Shown piece after piece: positions 23,800 to 34,935 of a stretch of 64,000 bases of DNA. The position numbers and the translations under genes were made by a program. The stretch comes from Nocardia wallacei (GTDB lineage: Bacteria; Actinomycetota; Actinomycetes; Mycobacteriales; Mycobacteriaceae), in assembly GCF_014466955.1 (NCBI RefSeq), contig NZ_AP023396.1, forward strand, positions 4,650,001 to 4,714,000. The letters are read 5' to 3'. Position 1 is the stretch's first letter, and every line of letters starts with the position of its first letter. The notes below the pieces were generated by a model. That model made no database searches, was not told the origin of the DNA, and worked only from the letters and a program-made list of their open reading frames with translations.

Positions 23800-25653
23800 A
23801 TGTTGGTGAAGGTCCGCAACGACGACCCGTCGCGACTGTCCAGCACCGAACGGACGGTGGTGAACTGGTTGAAGTCGTGGACCGGATCGCACGCGCTGTC
23901 CGGTATCGCGGTGGTGAAGGCGCACGGCGCAGACCTGATCGTGTGGACCCCGCGAGCCTGCGTGGTCGTCGTGGTGAAGGGCTTCACCGAACGCCGCAAC
24001 GGCCCGCTCACCGTCGCCGACACCGCGCCGTGGACGATCGACGGACATATCGCGCCGCTCGAGGGCGTGCAGACCGGCACCGAGCCGATGGACGAGATCC
24101 GCACCCGCACCGCCGAGATCGAGCGGGTGCTGCGGGCGGCACCGGGCCGCCAGCACGTCGCGGTCATGGGCGTGGTACTAGTGATTCCGCAGCTGGGCAC
24201 CCGGGTCAGCCTGGAGAAGGGCGCGCTGGCGCCCGGGCTGGATGTGGTGGTGGGCGACGGGCCCTCCTCGCTGCGCGCCTACTTCACCCAGCTCACGGGA
24301 GCCGACCAGGCCGAGGGCGGTGTGGCGCGTCCCGACGCGTGGGATGCCGCGCAGGTGGGCCAGGCCCTCGGCGCACTCGGATTCGCCGCCGCGGCAACGT
24401 ATTCCGACCTTATCGCGGAGGGTTTTCCGCCGCCGCGGGGCGATGGCGCCGGGAGTGCGTCCGCCGCCGCGGCACCCGGGTCGGGGCAAACCGGCACGCC
24501 CGCACCGATTTCCGGCTCGGGGGCACCGATGCCGACGGCGACCGGGGGCGCGCCGACGCCACTGTCGGCCGGAGGCGCACCCATTCCGCCGCCGCGCGGA
24601 GGAGCACCGACGCCGCCGACCGCAGGCGCACCGATGCCGCCGCCGCCCGGAGGCGCGCCGGTTCCGTTGCCCGGCCGGTCCACGCCGCCGCCCGGCGGGC
24701 AGGGTGTGCCGACGCGCGAATACACCGCGGCCACACCGGCTTACGGGTCCGCTAGGCCCGCATACGGGTCGCCCGGATCGGTTGCCGGTTCACCCGCGCC
24801 AGCTTACGGTTCAACCGCGCCGGGGTACGGTTCGACCGCAACCGACACGCCGCGCCGCCGCCGGAGCTCCCGGCGCGAATCCACCGCCGCAGCAGGAGGT
24901 TACGGCGCGTCCGGCGGCCCGGGCACATTCCGTTCCGGTGCTCCGCAGCGGGATTACTCCTCCGCCGCACCGAGTTTCGCGCCGGGTGGGTTCTCCGGTG
25001 GCCAGTCCTCGTACTCCTCCCCCGCCCAGCCGTATGCGGTGCCCTTCGAACCTCGCCCGCCCAAGCCACCGCGGCCTCGTGGGCGGAGCATCGTGCCCCT
25101 GGTGCTGCTGGCCCTGCTGGTACTCATCCTGGCCGTCGTCGCCATGTGCACCGGCGGCGACGACGAACCGTCCAAGCCCGCCCCCGCACCCGGCACCCGC
25201 ACCAGCGAATCCATCGCCCCGCACACCACAGCTCCCGACATCACCATCCCCTCCGAAACCCCCGCCCCGGCCTGCTTCCCGCTGCAACCCGACTGCCCGC
25301 CGTCGGGCCCGGCGGCCGAACCCGAACCACCGGCCGGTCCGCCGGTCCCGGCGGAGCAGGTGCCGCCACCGGCCCCTGCGGAACAACTCCCACCCCCGGC
25401 CCCCGCCGAATCCGCCGCACCGGTCGGCCGGGCGGTCTCGCCGAAACCGGGCGTGCCAGTGGAACACCCGGCCGCTGCGGAACCGGCCGCCCCCGCCCCA
25501 CCGGCTGAACCCGCCGCGCCCGCAGCACCGCCCGAACCCGCCGCCCCGGCGGAACCCGTGGCACCGCCTGCACCGGTAGAGCCCGATGTACCCGCAGATC
25601 CTCCCCCGCCGGCGCCGCCCGCCGCACCGGCCGAAATCACCCCATCCGAATAA
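23800..25653 (+). CDS. Pro/Ala-rich single-pass membrane protein with NERD-like N-domain
   Basis: A 617-residue protein of unusual build. Residues 1 to about 210 are globular (STERTVVNWLKSWTG, AHGADLIVWTPRACVVVVVKG, VAVMGVVLVIPQLGTRVSLE) and recall the NERD nuclease-related fold, with a hydrophobic strand ending in a lysine, but without a clear full catalytic set. Residues 210-430 are low complexity with GGAPTP-like and AYGS-type repeats. A transmembrane helix (VPLVLLALLVLILAVVAMC) lies at about 432-450. The remaining 165 residues are almost entirely Pro, Ala and Glu and should be extracellular. ATG 23800 is the most family-like start; the frame is open from 23683. The function is unknown. 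It stands alone, followed by a hairpin. Confidence 0.75.
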   Translation: MLVKVRNDDPSRLSSTERTVVNWLKSWTGSHALSGIAVVKAHGADLIVWTPRACVVVVVKGFTERRNGPLTVADTAPWTIDGHIAPLEGVQTGTEPMDEIRTRTAEIERVLRAAPGRQHVAVMGVVLVIPQLGTRVSLEKGALAPGLDVVVGDGPSSLRAYFTQLTGADQAEGGVARPDAWDAAQVGQALGALGFAAAATYSDLIAEGFPPPRGDGAGSASAAAAPGSGQTGTPAPISGSGAPMPTATGGAPTPLSAGGAPIPPPRGGAPTPPTAGAPMPPPPGGAPVPLPGRSTPPPGGQGVPTREYTAATPAYGSARPAYGSPGSVAGSPAPAYGSTAPGYGSTATDTPRRRRSSRRESTAAAGGYGASGGPGTFRSGAPQRDYSSAAPSFAPGGFSGGQSSYSSPAQPYAVPFEPRPPKPPRPRGRSIVPLVLLALLVLILAVVAMCTGGDDEPSKPAPAPGTRTSESIAPHTTAPDITIPSETPAPACFPLQPDCPPSGPAAEPEPPAGPPVPAEQVPPPAPAEQLPPPAPAESAAPVGRAVSPKPGVPVEHPAAAEPAAPAPPAEPAAPAAPPEPAAPAEPVAPPAPVEPDVPADPPPPAPPAAPAEITPSE

Positions 25654-26114
25654 CCTGCCCGGCAGGACCACCCGCACTCGGAATCACCATGCCGAGGCGG
25701 ATACGCCCGCCGTACTTGCGTGAGTATCCGCCTGCGCTGTCGGGGCTGCCGCACTATCAGGCGACGGTGTCATCTATCCGTGCAGCAACGCTGAATGCGG
25801 TAAAGGTCTTGCGTGGCAAGCGATCACCGTCGATTCGGTCAGAGGGTTGGACGGAAGCGACGGGGGAATCGGACCGAAATCTTTCCCACGTCGCCTTGGT
25901 AACCTCCGTTGTGGCGTCAGATGCACATACTCGCTTCCAACCCGCCGCGACCATTCGTTCGGCGGCGGATCTGCTTGCCCTGGCTCGGCACGCCCTCCTT
26001 CGCCGCCCAGCCGTTTTCGTCGATCCGGCCGTCACCGCGAGGTCCTGGGAACAAGGGGTACGGCAGGGGTCGATGCGCTCGTGCCGGGCGCGGAAGATGG
26101 ATGCCGTGCGCCGA
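25654..26114. other. Intergenic region without a supportable gene
   Basis: This 461-bp interval holds a hairpin at 25695-25733 and a visibly less G+C-rich central part (about 25740-25960). An open frame on the minus strand (26035-25757, 92 codons) has no recognisable domain and an atypical composition, so I do not call it. Nothing else stands out. Confidence 0.5.
25695..25733 (+). terminator. Hairpin after the Pro-rich membrane protein gene
   Basis: AGGCGGATAC (25695-25704) pairs perfectly with GTATCCGCCT (25724-25733) across a 19-base loop, 42 bases after the stop. No T-run follows, as is common for actinobacterial terminators. It could equally act on transcripts arriving from ctaB. Confidence 0.5.
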
Positions 26115-27101
26115 TCAGCCGAACAGGGTGTGGCCGAGGGTGTGCCAGCCGAGGACGGAGTCGACGGCCAGGCCGCAGAAGACGACGGCGAGGTAGTTGT
26201 TGGACTGCAGGAACAGGCGCAGGGGTTTGACGGATTCGCCGCGGCGGACGCCGGAGTAGAGCTGGTGGGCCATCAGCAGGAACCACGCGCCCGCAGCGAG
26301 CGCCACAGCCGCGTACACCACGCCGGTGGCGGGGATGAGGGCCAGTGTGGCGGCGACGGTCAGCCACGTGTAGACGACGATCTGCTTGGTGACCGCCTGC
26401 TCGGTCGCCACCACCGGCAGCATCGGCACCCCGGCCGCGCGGTAGTCCTCCTTGTAGCGCATGGCCAGCGCCCAGGTGTGCGGCGGAGTCCAGAAGAAGA
26501 TCACCAGGAACAGCACGAGCGCGGGCCAGCCGATGGTCCCGGTGGCCGCCGACCAGCCGACCAGCGCGGGCATGCACCCGGCCGCCCCGCCCCAGACCAC
26601 GTTCTGCGAGGTCCGGCGCTTCAGTCCGAGCGTGTAGACGAAGACGTAGAACAGGATGGTCGCGACCACCAGCAGACCGGACAGCAGATTCGCCTGCCAC
26701 CACAGCCACGCGAACGACCCCGCGCCCAGCACGACGCCGAACACGAACGCGTGGCGGGTCGGCACGGCGTCGCGGGCCAGCGGGCGCTTGGAGGTGCGCT
26801 TCATGACCTTATCGATATCGGCGTCGGCGACACAGTTCAGCGTGTTCGCGCTGGCCGCACCCATCCACCCGCCGAACAGCGTGGCGAGGATGAGCCGGAT
26901 ATCGATGTGCCCGCGGTCGGCCAGCAGCATGGTCGGAATCGTCGCCACCAGCAGCAGTTCGATGACCCGCGGCTTGGTCAGCGCGATGTAGGCCAGTATC
27001 CGGCGAGTCAGCGCCGACAGCGGTCCCGTGCCCGTGACACGGTCGGCGAGCGCCGTCGCGGAGGGGCCATGCGCACCACCCGGCTGTTGCCCAATCCGCA
27101 C
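26115..27101 (-). CDS. ctaB: Protoheme IX farnesyltransferase (heme O synthase) CtaB
   Basis: Membrane prenyltransferase of the UbiA superfamily that adds the farnesyl chain to heme B, giving heme O for CtaA. It has 328 residues and about nine hydrophobic segments. The first aspartate motif is [20 protein letters not shown] (NxxxDxxxD), and the second is in [17 protein letters not shown]. The frame is open to 27326, but GTG 27101 has GAGGAGA ideally spaced and gives a length close to the family (about 308). It is divergent from the pentose phosphate operon, as in mycobacteria. The 272 bp between them probably hold both promoters. Confidence 0.94.
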   Translation of the reverse strand: MRIGQQPGGAHGPSATALADRVTGTGPLSALTRRILAYIALTKPRVIELLLVATIPTMLLADRGHIDIRLILATLFGGWMGAASANTLNCVADADIDKVMKRTSKRPLARDAVPTRHAFVFGVVLGAGSFAWLWWQANLLSGLLVVATILFYVFVYTLGLKRRTSQNVVWGGAAGCMPALVGWSAATGTIGWPALVLFLVIFFWTPPHTWALAMRYKEDYRAAGVPMLPVVATEQAVTKQIVVYTWLTVAATLALIPATGVVYAAVALAAGAWFLLMAHQLYSGVRRGESVKPLRLFLQSNNYLAVVFCGLAVDSVLGWHTLGHTLFG

Positions 27102-27373
27102 TGTCTCTCCTCGCAGGTGGTGCATCGATCCGGTCCAGGAACCAGCCGCGCGCCGCCCTGCGGCGCTGCAACTACTACACGCGATGGTAGACCCACGCGG
27201 GTTGTGGTCCGGCACCCACCCGGCGCGACGAACCCACGACACGGCCCCGTCGATGCCGGGTTCCCGCGTGCGGGGATTCCGGCGGGCTCTAGGGTGGGTG
27301 GTGCATCCAGCGCTCGCAAGCAGCACGCCGCCGTAACCGCATAGTTGACGAGAAGGTCAGGAGAACCTCGGTC

Positions 27374-29518
<2,145 letters not shown>

Positions 29519-29523
29519 CCGAC

Positions 29524-30654
29524 ATGGCACAGAACGAGAAACTCGCCGCACTGTCCGCGGAGGGCGTGTCGGTGTGGCTCGACGATCTGTCGCGCGACCG
29601 CATCCGGTCGGGCAACCTCGCCGAACTCATCGCCACCCGCAGCGTCGTCGGCGTCACCACCAACCCGACCATCTTCCAGGGTGCGCTCAGCAAGGGCCAC
29701 GCCTACGACGAGCAGGTCAAAGAGCTGGCCGCCCGCGGCGCGGACGTCGAGTCGGCGATCCGCACCATCACCACCGACGACGTGCGCGCCGCCTGCGACG
29801 TATTCGCCGAGGTGTTCGAGGCGACCAACGGCGTCGACGGCCGGGTGTCGATCGAGGTCGACCCGCGCATGGCCTTCGACACCGACAAGACGGTCGCGCA
29901 GGCGATCGAGCTGTGGAAGATCGTCGACCGGCCCAACCTGTTCATCAAGATCCCCGCGACCGAGGAGGGCCTGCCCGCCATCACCAAGGTGATCGCGGAG
30001 GGCATCAGCGTGAACGTGACGCTGATCTTCTCGGTGGCCCGTTACCGCAGCGTCATGGGCGCGTACCTGGACGGGCTGCGCAATGCCCGGATCGCCGGGC
30101 ACGATCTGGCCCGCATCCATTCCGTCGCGTCGTTCTTCGTCTCCCGCGTGGACACCGAGATCGACAAGCGGCTCGAGGCCATCGGCACGCCGCAGGCCCT
30201 GGCACTGCGCGGCCGGGCCGGTATCGCCAACGCGCGCCTGGCCTACGCCGAGTACCAGGACGTGTTCGACGGCGGCAAGCACACCTCGACCTTCGCGCAC
30301 CTGTCCTCCGCGGGCGGCAACCGGCAGCGCCCGCTGTGGGCGTCGACGGGCGTGAAGAACCCCGAGTACTCCGACACCATGTACATCACCGAACTGGTCG
30401 CGCCCAACACGGTGAACACGCTGCCGGAGAAGACGCTCGAGGCCTACGCCGACCACGGCGAGCAGCGCGGTGACGCCGTCAGCGGTACCGCGGAACAGGC
30501 GCAGGCGGTGTTCGACGAACTCAGCGCGGTCGGCGTCGACCTCGACGACGTGTTCGCCGTGCTCGAGCGCGAGGGCGTGGAGAAGTTCGAGAAGTCGTGG
30601 GAGGAACTGCTGTCCGCGACGGCCACCGAACTGCAGACCACCGGAAACAACTGA
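29524..30654 (+). CDS. tal: Transaldolase
   Basis: Transfers a dihydroxyacetone unit from sedoheptulose 7-phosphate to glyceraldehyde 3-phosphate. The 376-residue length matches the long actinobacterial transaldolases. The Schiff-base lysine lies in [17 protein letters not shown], preceded by [13 protein letters not shown] and followed by [15 protein letters not shown]. The N-terminal [19 protein letters not shown] is also diagnostic. It starts five bases after the tkt stop with GAAGGG nearby, in the pentose phosphate operon. Confidence 0.97.
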   Translation: MAQNEKLAALSAEGVSVWLDDLSRDRIRSGNLAELIATRSVVGVTTNPTIFQGALSKGHAYDEQVKELAARGADVESAIRTITTDDVRAACDVFAEVFEATNGVDGRVSIEVDPRMAFDTDKTVAQAIELWKIVDRPNLFIKIPATEEGLPAITKVIAEGISVNVTLIFSVARYRSVMGAYLDGLRNARIAGHDLARIHSVASFFVSRVDTEIDKRLEAIGTPQALALRGRAGIANARLAYAEYQDVFDGGKHTSTFAHLSSAGGNRQRPLWASTGVKNPEYSDTMYITELVAPNTVNTLPEKTLEAYADHGEQRGDAVSGTAEQAQAVFDELSAVGVDLDDVFAVLEREGVEKFEKSWEELLSATATELQTTGNN

Positions 30655-30659
30655 CCGCG

Positions 30660-32222
30660 ATGGCCGGCGCAGAGACGACGGCCGCTCCGGGGAATCCGCT
30701 GCGCCAGGAGAGCGACAAGCGGCTGCCCCGGATCGCGGGCCCGTGCAGCATGGTGATCTTCGGTGTCACCGGTGATCTGTCCCGTAAGAAACTGATGCCG
30801 GCCATCTACGATCTCGCGAACCGCGGGCTGCTGCCGCCCGGGTTCGCGCTGGTCGGGTTCGCCCGGCGGGACTACGCGGACGAGGACTTCGCCAAGGTCG
30901 TGCTGGAGGCGGTGAAGCAGCATGCGCGCACCCCGTTCCGGCAGGAGGTCTGGGACCAGCTCTCGGAGGGAATCCGCTTCGTACAGGGCACCTTCGAGGA
31001 CGACGCGGCCTTCTCCCAGCTGGCGGCGACGCTGAAGCAGCTCGACCACGATCGCGGCACCGGCGGCAATCACGCCTTCTACCTGTCGATCCCGCCGAAC
31101 GCTTTTCCCCTTGTGCTGCAACAGCTTTCCCGCACCGGCCTGGCGCAGCCGCCGGATCCGGGCGAGGGACGGCAGAAGCCGTGGCGGCGGGTCGTCATCG
31201 AGAAGCCGTTCGGGCACGACCTGAAGAGCGCGCAGGAACTCAACGCCCTGGTCAACCGCGTGTTCCCCGAGGAGACGGTGTTCCGCATCGATCACTACCT
31301 CGGCAAGGAGACGGTGCAGAACCTGCTGGCGCTGCGCTTCGCCAACGAGATGTTCGAGCCCATCTGGAGTTCCAATTTCGTCGACCACGTGCAGATCACG
31401 ATGGCCGAGGACATCGGATTGGGCGGGCGCGCGGGCTATTACGACGGCATCGGCGCGGCGCGCGACGTCATCCAGAACCATCTGCTGCAGCTGCTGGCGC
31501 TGACCACGATGGAGGATCCGGTCAGCTTCCAGCCGCGGCAGCTGCAGATCGAGAAGATCAAGGTGCTCTCGGCGACCAAGCTGGTGGAGCCGCTGGACGA
31601 GACCACCGCCCGCGGCCAGTACACCGAGGGCTGGCAGGGCAGCGAGAAGGTGGTGGGCCTGCTGCAGGAGGAGGGTTTCGATCCCAACTCCCGCACCGAG
31701 ACCTACGCCGCGATCACGCTGAACGTCGACACGCGGCGCTGGGCGGGCGTGCCGTTCTATCTGCGGACCGGAAAGCGCCTGGGCCGCAGGGTGACCGAGA
31801 TCGCGGTGATGTTCAAGCGGGCGCCGCACCTGCCGTTCGACCAGACCATGACCGAGGAGCTGGGGCAGAACGCCCTGGTGATCCGGGTGCAGCCGGACGA
31901 GGGCATCACGCTGCGGTTCGGGTCCAAGGTGCCCGGGTCCAGCATGGAGGTCCGCGACGTCAACATGGACTTCAGCTACGGCGAGTCGTTCACCGAATCC
32001 TCGCCGGAGGCCTACGAACGGCTGATCCTGGACATGCTGCTCGGCGAGCCGTCGCTGTTCCCCGTCAACGAGGAGGTCGAATTGTCCTGGCGCATCCTCG
32101 ATCCCGTGCTCGAGCATTGGCACGCCGACGGCAAACCGGAACCGTACGAGGCGGGGACCTGGGGTCCGGCCTCCGCCGACGAGATGCTCGCCCGCACCGG
32201 GCGGGAATGGCGGCGGCCGTGA
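30660..32222 (+). CDS. zwf: Glucose-6-phosphate 1-dehydrogenase
   Basis: First enzyme of the oxidative pentose phosphate branch, producing NADPH, 520 residues. The N-terminal Rossmann motif is VIFGVTGDLSRKKLMPAIYD, the substrate loop is VVIEKPFGHDLKSAQ, and the catalytic signature is FRIDHYLGKETVQN with the conserved Asp-His-Tyr and Lys. ATG 30660 is five bases after the tal stop. The stop overlaps opcA as GTGA. It equals zwf2 of mycobacteria by position. Confidence 0.97.
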   Translation: MAGAETTAAPGNPLRQESDKRLPRIAGPCSMVIFGVTGDLSRKKLMPAIYDLANRGLLPPGFALVGFARRDYADEDFAKVVLEAVKQHARTPFRQEVWDQLSEGIRFVQGTFEDDAAFSQLAATLKQLDHDRGTGGNHAFYLSIPPNAFPLVLQQLSRTGLAQPPDPGEGRQKPWRRVVIEKPFGHDLKSAQELNALVNRVFPEETVFRIDHYLGKETVQNLLALRFANEMFEPIWSSNFVDHVQITMAEDIGLGGRAGYYDGIGAARDVIQNHLLQLLALTTMEDPVSFQPRQLQIEKIKVLSATKLVEPLDETTARGQYTEGWQGSEKVVGLLQEEGFDPNSRTETYAAITLNVDTRRWAGVPFYLRTGKRLGRRVTEIAVMFKRAPHLPFDQTMTEELGQNALVIRVQPDEGITLRFGSKVPGSSMEVRDVNMDFSYGESFTESSPEAYERLILDMLLGEPSLFPVNEEVELSWRILDPVLEHWHADGKPEPYEAGTWGPASADEMLARTGREWRRP

Positions 32223-33127
32223 TCGTCGACATGCCCGCGACCGACACCCGCTCGGTCGCCAAGCGGCTGGTGAAGCTGCGGGAGAGCAACGGCGTCATCA
32301 CCACCGGCCGCGTGCTCACGCTGGTGGTGTGCACGCTGGACAGCTCCGAGGCCGAGGACGCCATCGACGCGGCCAACGACGCCAGTCGCGAACACCCTTG
32401 CCGCGTCATCGTGCTCGCGCGCGGCGACCGGTTCGCCGAGACCAAGCTGGACGCGCAGATCCGCGTCGGCGGCGACGCCGGGGCGGCCGAGGTGATAGTG
32501 CTGCGGCTGCAGGGCGATCTGGTCAATCACGAGAGCAGCGTGGTGATCCCGTTCCTGCTGCCCGATACGCCGGTGGTGGCGTGGTGGCCGCGGGGCGCGC
32601 CGGAGTTCCCGTCGAAGGATTCGGTGGGACGCTTGGCGATTCGGCGCATCACCGATGCCACCTTCGCCCCCGATCCGCAGGAGGCGATCCGCAAGCGGGT
32701 CACCTCCTACGCCCCGGGCAACACCGATCTGGCGTGGAGCCGCATCACCTACTGGCGAGCGTTGTTGGCCGCCGCTCTCGACGAACCGCCGTACGAGGCG
32801 GTCGAATCGGTGACGGTGTCGGGCCTGAAGGAGGAACCGGCGCTGGATGTGCTGGCCGGTTGGCTGGCCGCGCGGCTCAACTGCCCCGTGCGGCGGCGTA
32901 CCGGCGAACTGCGCGTCGAACTGCACCGCCCGACGGTCTCCATCGCCATCGCCCGTCCCCAGACCGGCCGCACGGCAACGCTTTCCCGCACCGGCGAACC
33001 GGATCAGCGCTTCGCCCTGGCCCGCCGCGAGACGAAGGACTGTCTCGCGGAGGAGTTGCGCCGCCTGGACGACGACGAGATCTACGCGGAAGCCCTGTCG
33101 GGCATCGAGAAGGTGACCTACGAGTGA
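32219..33127 (+). CDS. opcA: Glucose-6-phosphate dehydrogenase assembly protein OpcA
   Basis: OpcA binds glucose-6-phosphate dehydrogenase and is needed for its full activity in cyanobacteria and actinobacteria. The 302-residue protein begins IVDMPATDTRSVAKRLVKLR and contains GRVLTLVVCTLDS, VIVLRLQGDLVNHESSVVIP and VVAWWPRGAPEFPSKDS, which are characteristic. GTG 32219 overlaps the zwf stop by GTGA; this start gives the family N-terminus exactly. Coupled translation fits a subunit-like role for the upstream enzyme. Confidence 0.95.
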   Translation: MIVDMPATDTRSVAKRLVKLRESNGVITTGRVLTLVVCTLDSSEAEDAIDAANDASREHPCRVIVLARGDRFAETKLDAQIRVGGDAGAAEVIVLRLQGDLVNHESSVVIPFLLPDTPVVAWWPRGAPEFPSKDSVGRLAIRRITDATFAPDPQEAIRKRVTSYAPGNTDLAWSRITYWRALLAAALDEPPYEAVESVTVSGLKEEPALDVLAGWLAARLNCPVRRRTGELRVELHRPTVSIAIARPQTGRTATLSRTGEPDQRFALARRETKDCLAEELRRLDDDEIYAEALSGIEKVTYE

Positions 33128-33134
33128 GGGACCG

Positions 33135-33869
33135 ATGAGCGAGACCAACGTCGAAGTCTTCTCCGGCACGGAGGAATTGGTGGCCGCGGCGGCCGCGAAG
33201 TTCGTGGCCGTGGTGACTGCGGCGCAGGCCGCGCGGGGGTCGGCGTCGGTGGTGCTGACCGGGGGCGGTACCGGCATCGGTCTCCTGGAGCGCGTCCGGA
33301 AGGATCCCGGCGCTGTCGACTGGTCACGACTGGACGTGTTCTGGGGTGACGAGAGGTTCGTTCCCGCAGCCGATTCCGAGCGCAACGACCTGCAGGCCCG
33401 GCAGGCGCTGCTGGACCACGTGCCGGTGGATCCGGCGCGGGTGCATCCGGTAGCGGCCTCGGACGGGGAATATCCCGATCCGGTCGAGGCGGCCGCGGAG
33501 TACTCGGCGGCCGTACACGCGCACCTGGCCGAGCACGGGGCCTTCGATCTGCACCTGCTCGGCATGGGCGGCGAAGGCCACGTGAACTCGCTGTTCCCGC
33601 ACACCGCCGCCGTCCGCGAGGAGCACGAACTCGTTGTCGCGGTGACGAATTCGCCCAAGCCGCCGCCGGTGCGCGTGACCCTCACCCTGCCCGCGGTCCG
33701 CCGCGCCCGCCACGTCGTGCTGGTGGTCGGCGGCGCGGCCAAGGCCGAGGCGGTAGCCGCGGCCACCGCCGGTGCCGACCCCGTCGACTTCCCCGCCGCA
33801 GGCGCACACGGCAGCGAAACCACCACCTGGCTGCTCGATTCCCCCGCCGCAGCACAGCTCTCCCGCTGA
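33135..33869 (+). CDS. pgl: 6-phosphogluconolactonase
   Basis: Hydrolyses 6-phosphogluconolactone, the product of Zwf, 244 residues. SVVLTGGGTGIGLLERV is the sugar-phosphate binding glycine loop. VFWGDERFVPAADSERND and HLLGMGGEGHVNSLFPHT are the two signature regions of the DevB/Pgl family; the latter has Glu where many enzymes carry Asp. It starts 7 bases after opcA and ends the operon. The 162 bp to the next gene show no further coding. Confidence 0.94.
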   Translation: MSETNVEVFSGTEELVAAAAAKFVAVVTAAQAARGSASVVLTGGGTGIGLLERVRKDPGAVDWSRLDVFWGDERFVPAADSERNDLQARQALLDHVPVDPARVHPVAASDGEYPDPVEAAAEYSAAVHAHLAEHGAFDLHLLGMGGEGHVNSLFPHTAAVREEHELVVAVTNSPKPPPVRVTLTLPAVRRARHVVLVVGGAAKAEAVAAATAGADPVDFPAAGAHGSETTTWLLDSPAAAQLSR

Positions 33870-34019
33870 CCAGGTGGTCGGCTGCCTCGCCGATTCAGCG
33901 GACGGCGCGGCTCCGATTCGCTGATCGATCGCGGTTCGACTCGCGCTTGCGCAGATCTGACGATCACGGAAGGTCCACAGAAGTCCGCAGCAGCTTCCCG
34001 GTCGTACGGCGGCAATCGA

Positions 34020-34025
34020 TAGGCT
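34020..34025 (+). promoter_or_regulatory. -10 element of the tautomerase-nitroreductase gene
   Basis: TAGGCT ends six bases before ATG 34032, so a leaderless transcript is expected. A second, similar element (TAGGGT, 34400-34405) lies inside the gene seven bases before the in-frame GTG 34413. Confidence 0.5.
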
Positions 34026-34031
34026 CGGGAC

Positions 34032-34922
34032 ATGCCGCTGATCGAGGTGACGTATGGCCCGAGCGTTCCGGAACCGACGCTGCGCGAGCTGGCTGAGCGA
34101 CTGCCACATCTCGTCTCCGTGGCTGTCGAATGCCCGGAGGAGCCCTATGACGATGATCTGCGGCCCGGTGATGTGGAGATCCGGTTCCGGGCGCTGGGGC
34201 CGTTCGATCGCAGCGGGCTGGATGCCGTCATCGAGGTGAAGTCCAAGTGGTTCGCCAGCCGCGCGGAGAACCGGCAGGAGCGGTGCGAACTGTTACACCG
34301 CTCTGTCGAGGCGGCGACCGGACTGCGGAAATTCGGAATCTACCTGTCGCTGCCGGTCGCGGCATGGGAGCAGAGCGACCGGCCGGTGGGCACGGTGGGT
34401 AGGGTCGGCGCGGTGGCGGAAACACGCAGGGCCCCGCGCTCGGTCAGGCACTTTCATCCCACCGCGGTCGCGCGTTCGGAGGTCGAGCGGATCATCGACG
34501 TGGCGCGGTGGACCGGATCCGCGCGCAACCGCCAGCCCTGGCGGTTCGTCGCGGTGACCGAGACCGGCGTACGTCGGGAGCTGGCCCGATGCGGCAGCTT
34601 CGCCCTGCATCTCGCCGACGCCCCGCTGGTGCTCGTGCTGCTCTCGCACGACAACGGTTTCGCCGACACCGAATTCGATATGGGCCGTGTCGCGCAGTCG
34701 ATCTGTCTCGCCGCCGACGAACTCGGGCTGGGCACCTGCCTGACCACATTCCATCCCGACGACAATGTCCGCCGGGCGGCCCGCCTGGTCGGCGCCGAGC
34801 CCGGCTGGCTGCCGCGCCATGCCGTCGCGGCGGGGTATCCGGCGCCCGCCCCGAACTCGGCGCCCACCGCGATACCCCGCGGCCGCCGGCCGGTCGCCGA
34901 GTTGCTGACCTGGGTGTCCTGA
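34032..34922 (+). CDS. Tautomerase-like / nitroreductase-family fusion protein
   Basis: One open frame of 296 residues joins two domains. Residues 1 to about 115 resemble a 4-oxalocrotonate-tautomerase-like protein starting MPLIEVTYGPSVPEP, with Pro-2 as the potential catalytic base. Residues from about 128 are a short FMN nitroreductase: RRAPRSVRHFHP, ARWTGSARNRQPWRFVAV (the SaxNxQPWxF FMN-binding motif), then FDMGRVAQSICLAADELGLGTC and a typical C-terminal GYPAPAP. Between them is a linker without a stop. GTG 34413 (residue 128) has a TAGGGT -10-like element seven bases upstream, so the nitroreductase may also be made alone. No substrate can be assigned. The reductase part probably reduces nitroaromatics or quinones with NAD(P)H. 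Confidence 0.75.
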   Translation: MPLIEVTYGPSVPEPTLRELAERLPHLVSVAVECPEEPYDDDLRPGDVEIRFRALGPFDRSGLDAVIEVKSKWFASRAENRQERCELLHRSVEAATGLRKFGIYLSLPVAAWEQSDRPVGTVGRVGAVAETRRAPRSVRHFHPTAVARSEVERIIDVARWTGSARNRQPWRFVAVTETGVRRELARCGSFALHLADAPLVLVLLSHDNGFADTEFDMGRVAQSICLAADELGLGTCLTTFHPDDNVRRAARLVGAEPGWLPRHAVAAGYPAPAPNSAPTAIPRGRRPVAELLTWVS

Positions 34923-34935
34923 CCGGTGCGGCGGC

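Noticed and set aside
25757..26035. Possible 92-codon gene on the minus strand between the Pro-rich protein and ctaB
   Set aside because: No recognisable domain, no ribosome site, unusual composition. Kept only as an open question within the intergenic entry.
27102..27326. 75-codon N-terminal extension of CtaB
   Set aside because: No membrane or UbiA-like content, and GTG 27101 has an ideal ribosome site and gives the normal family length.
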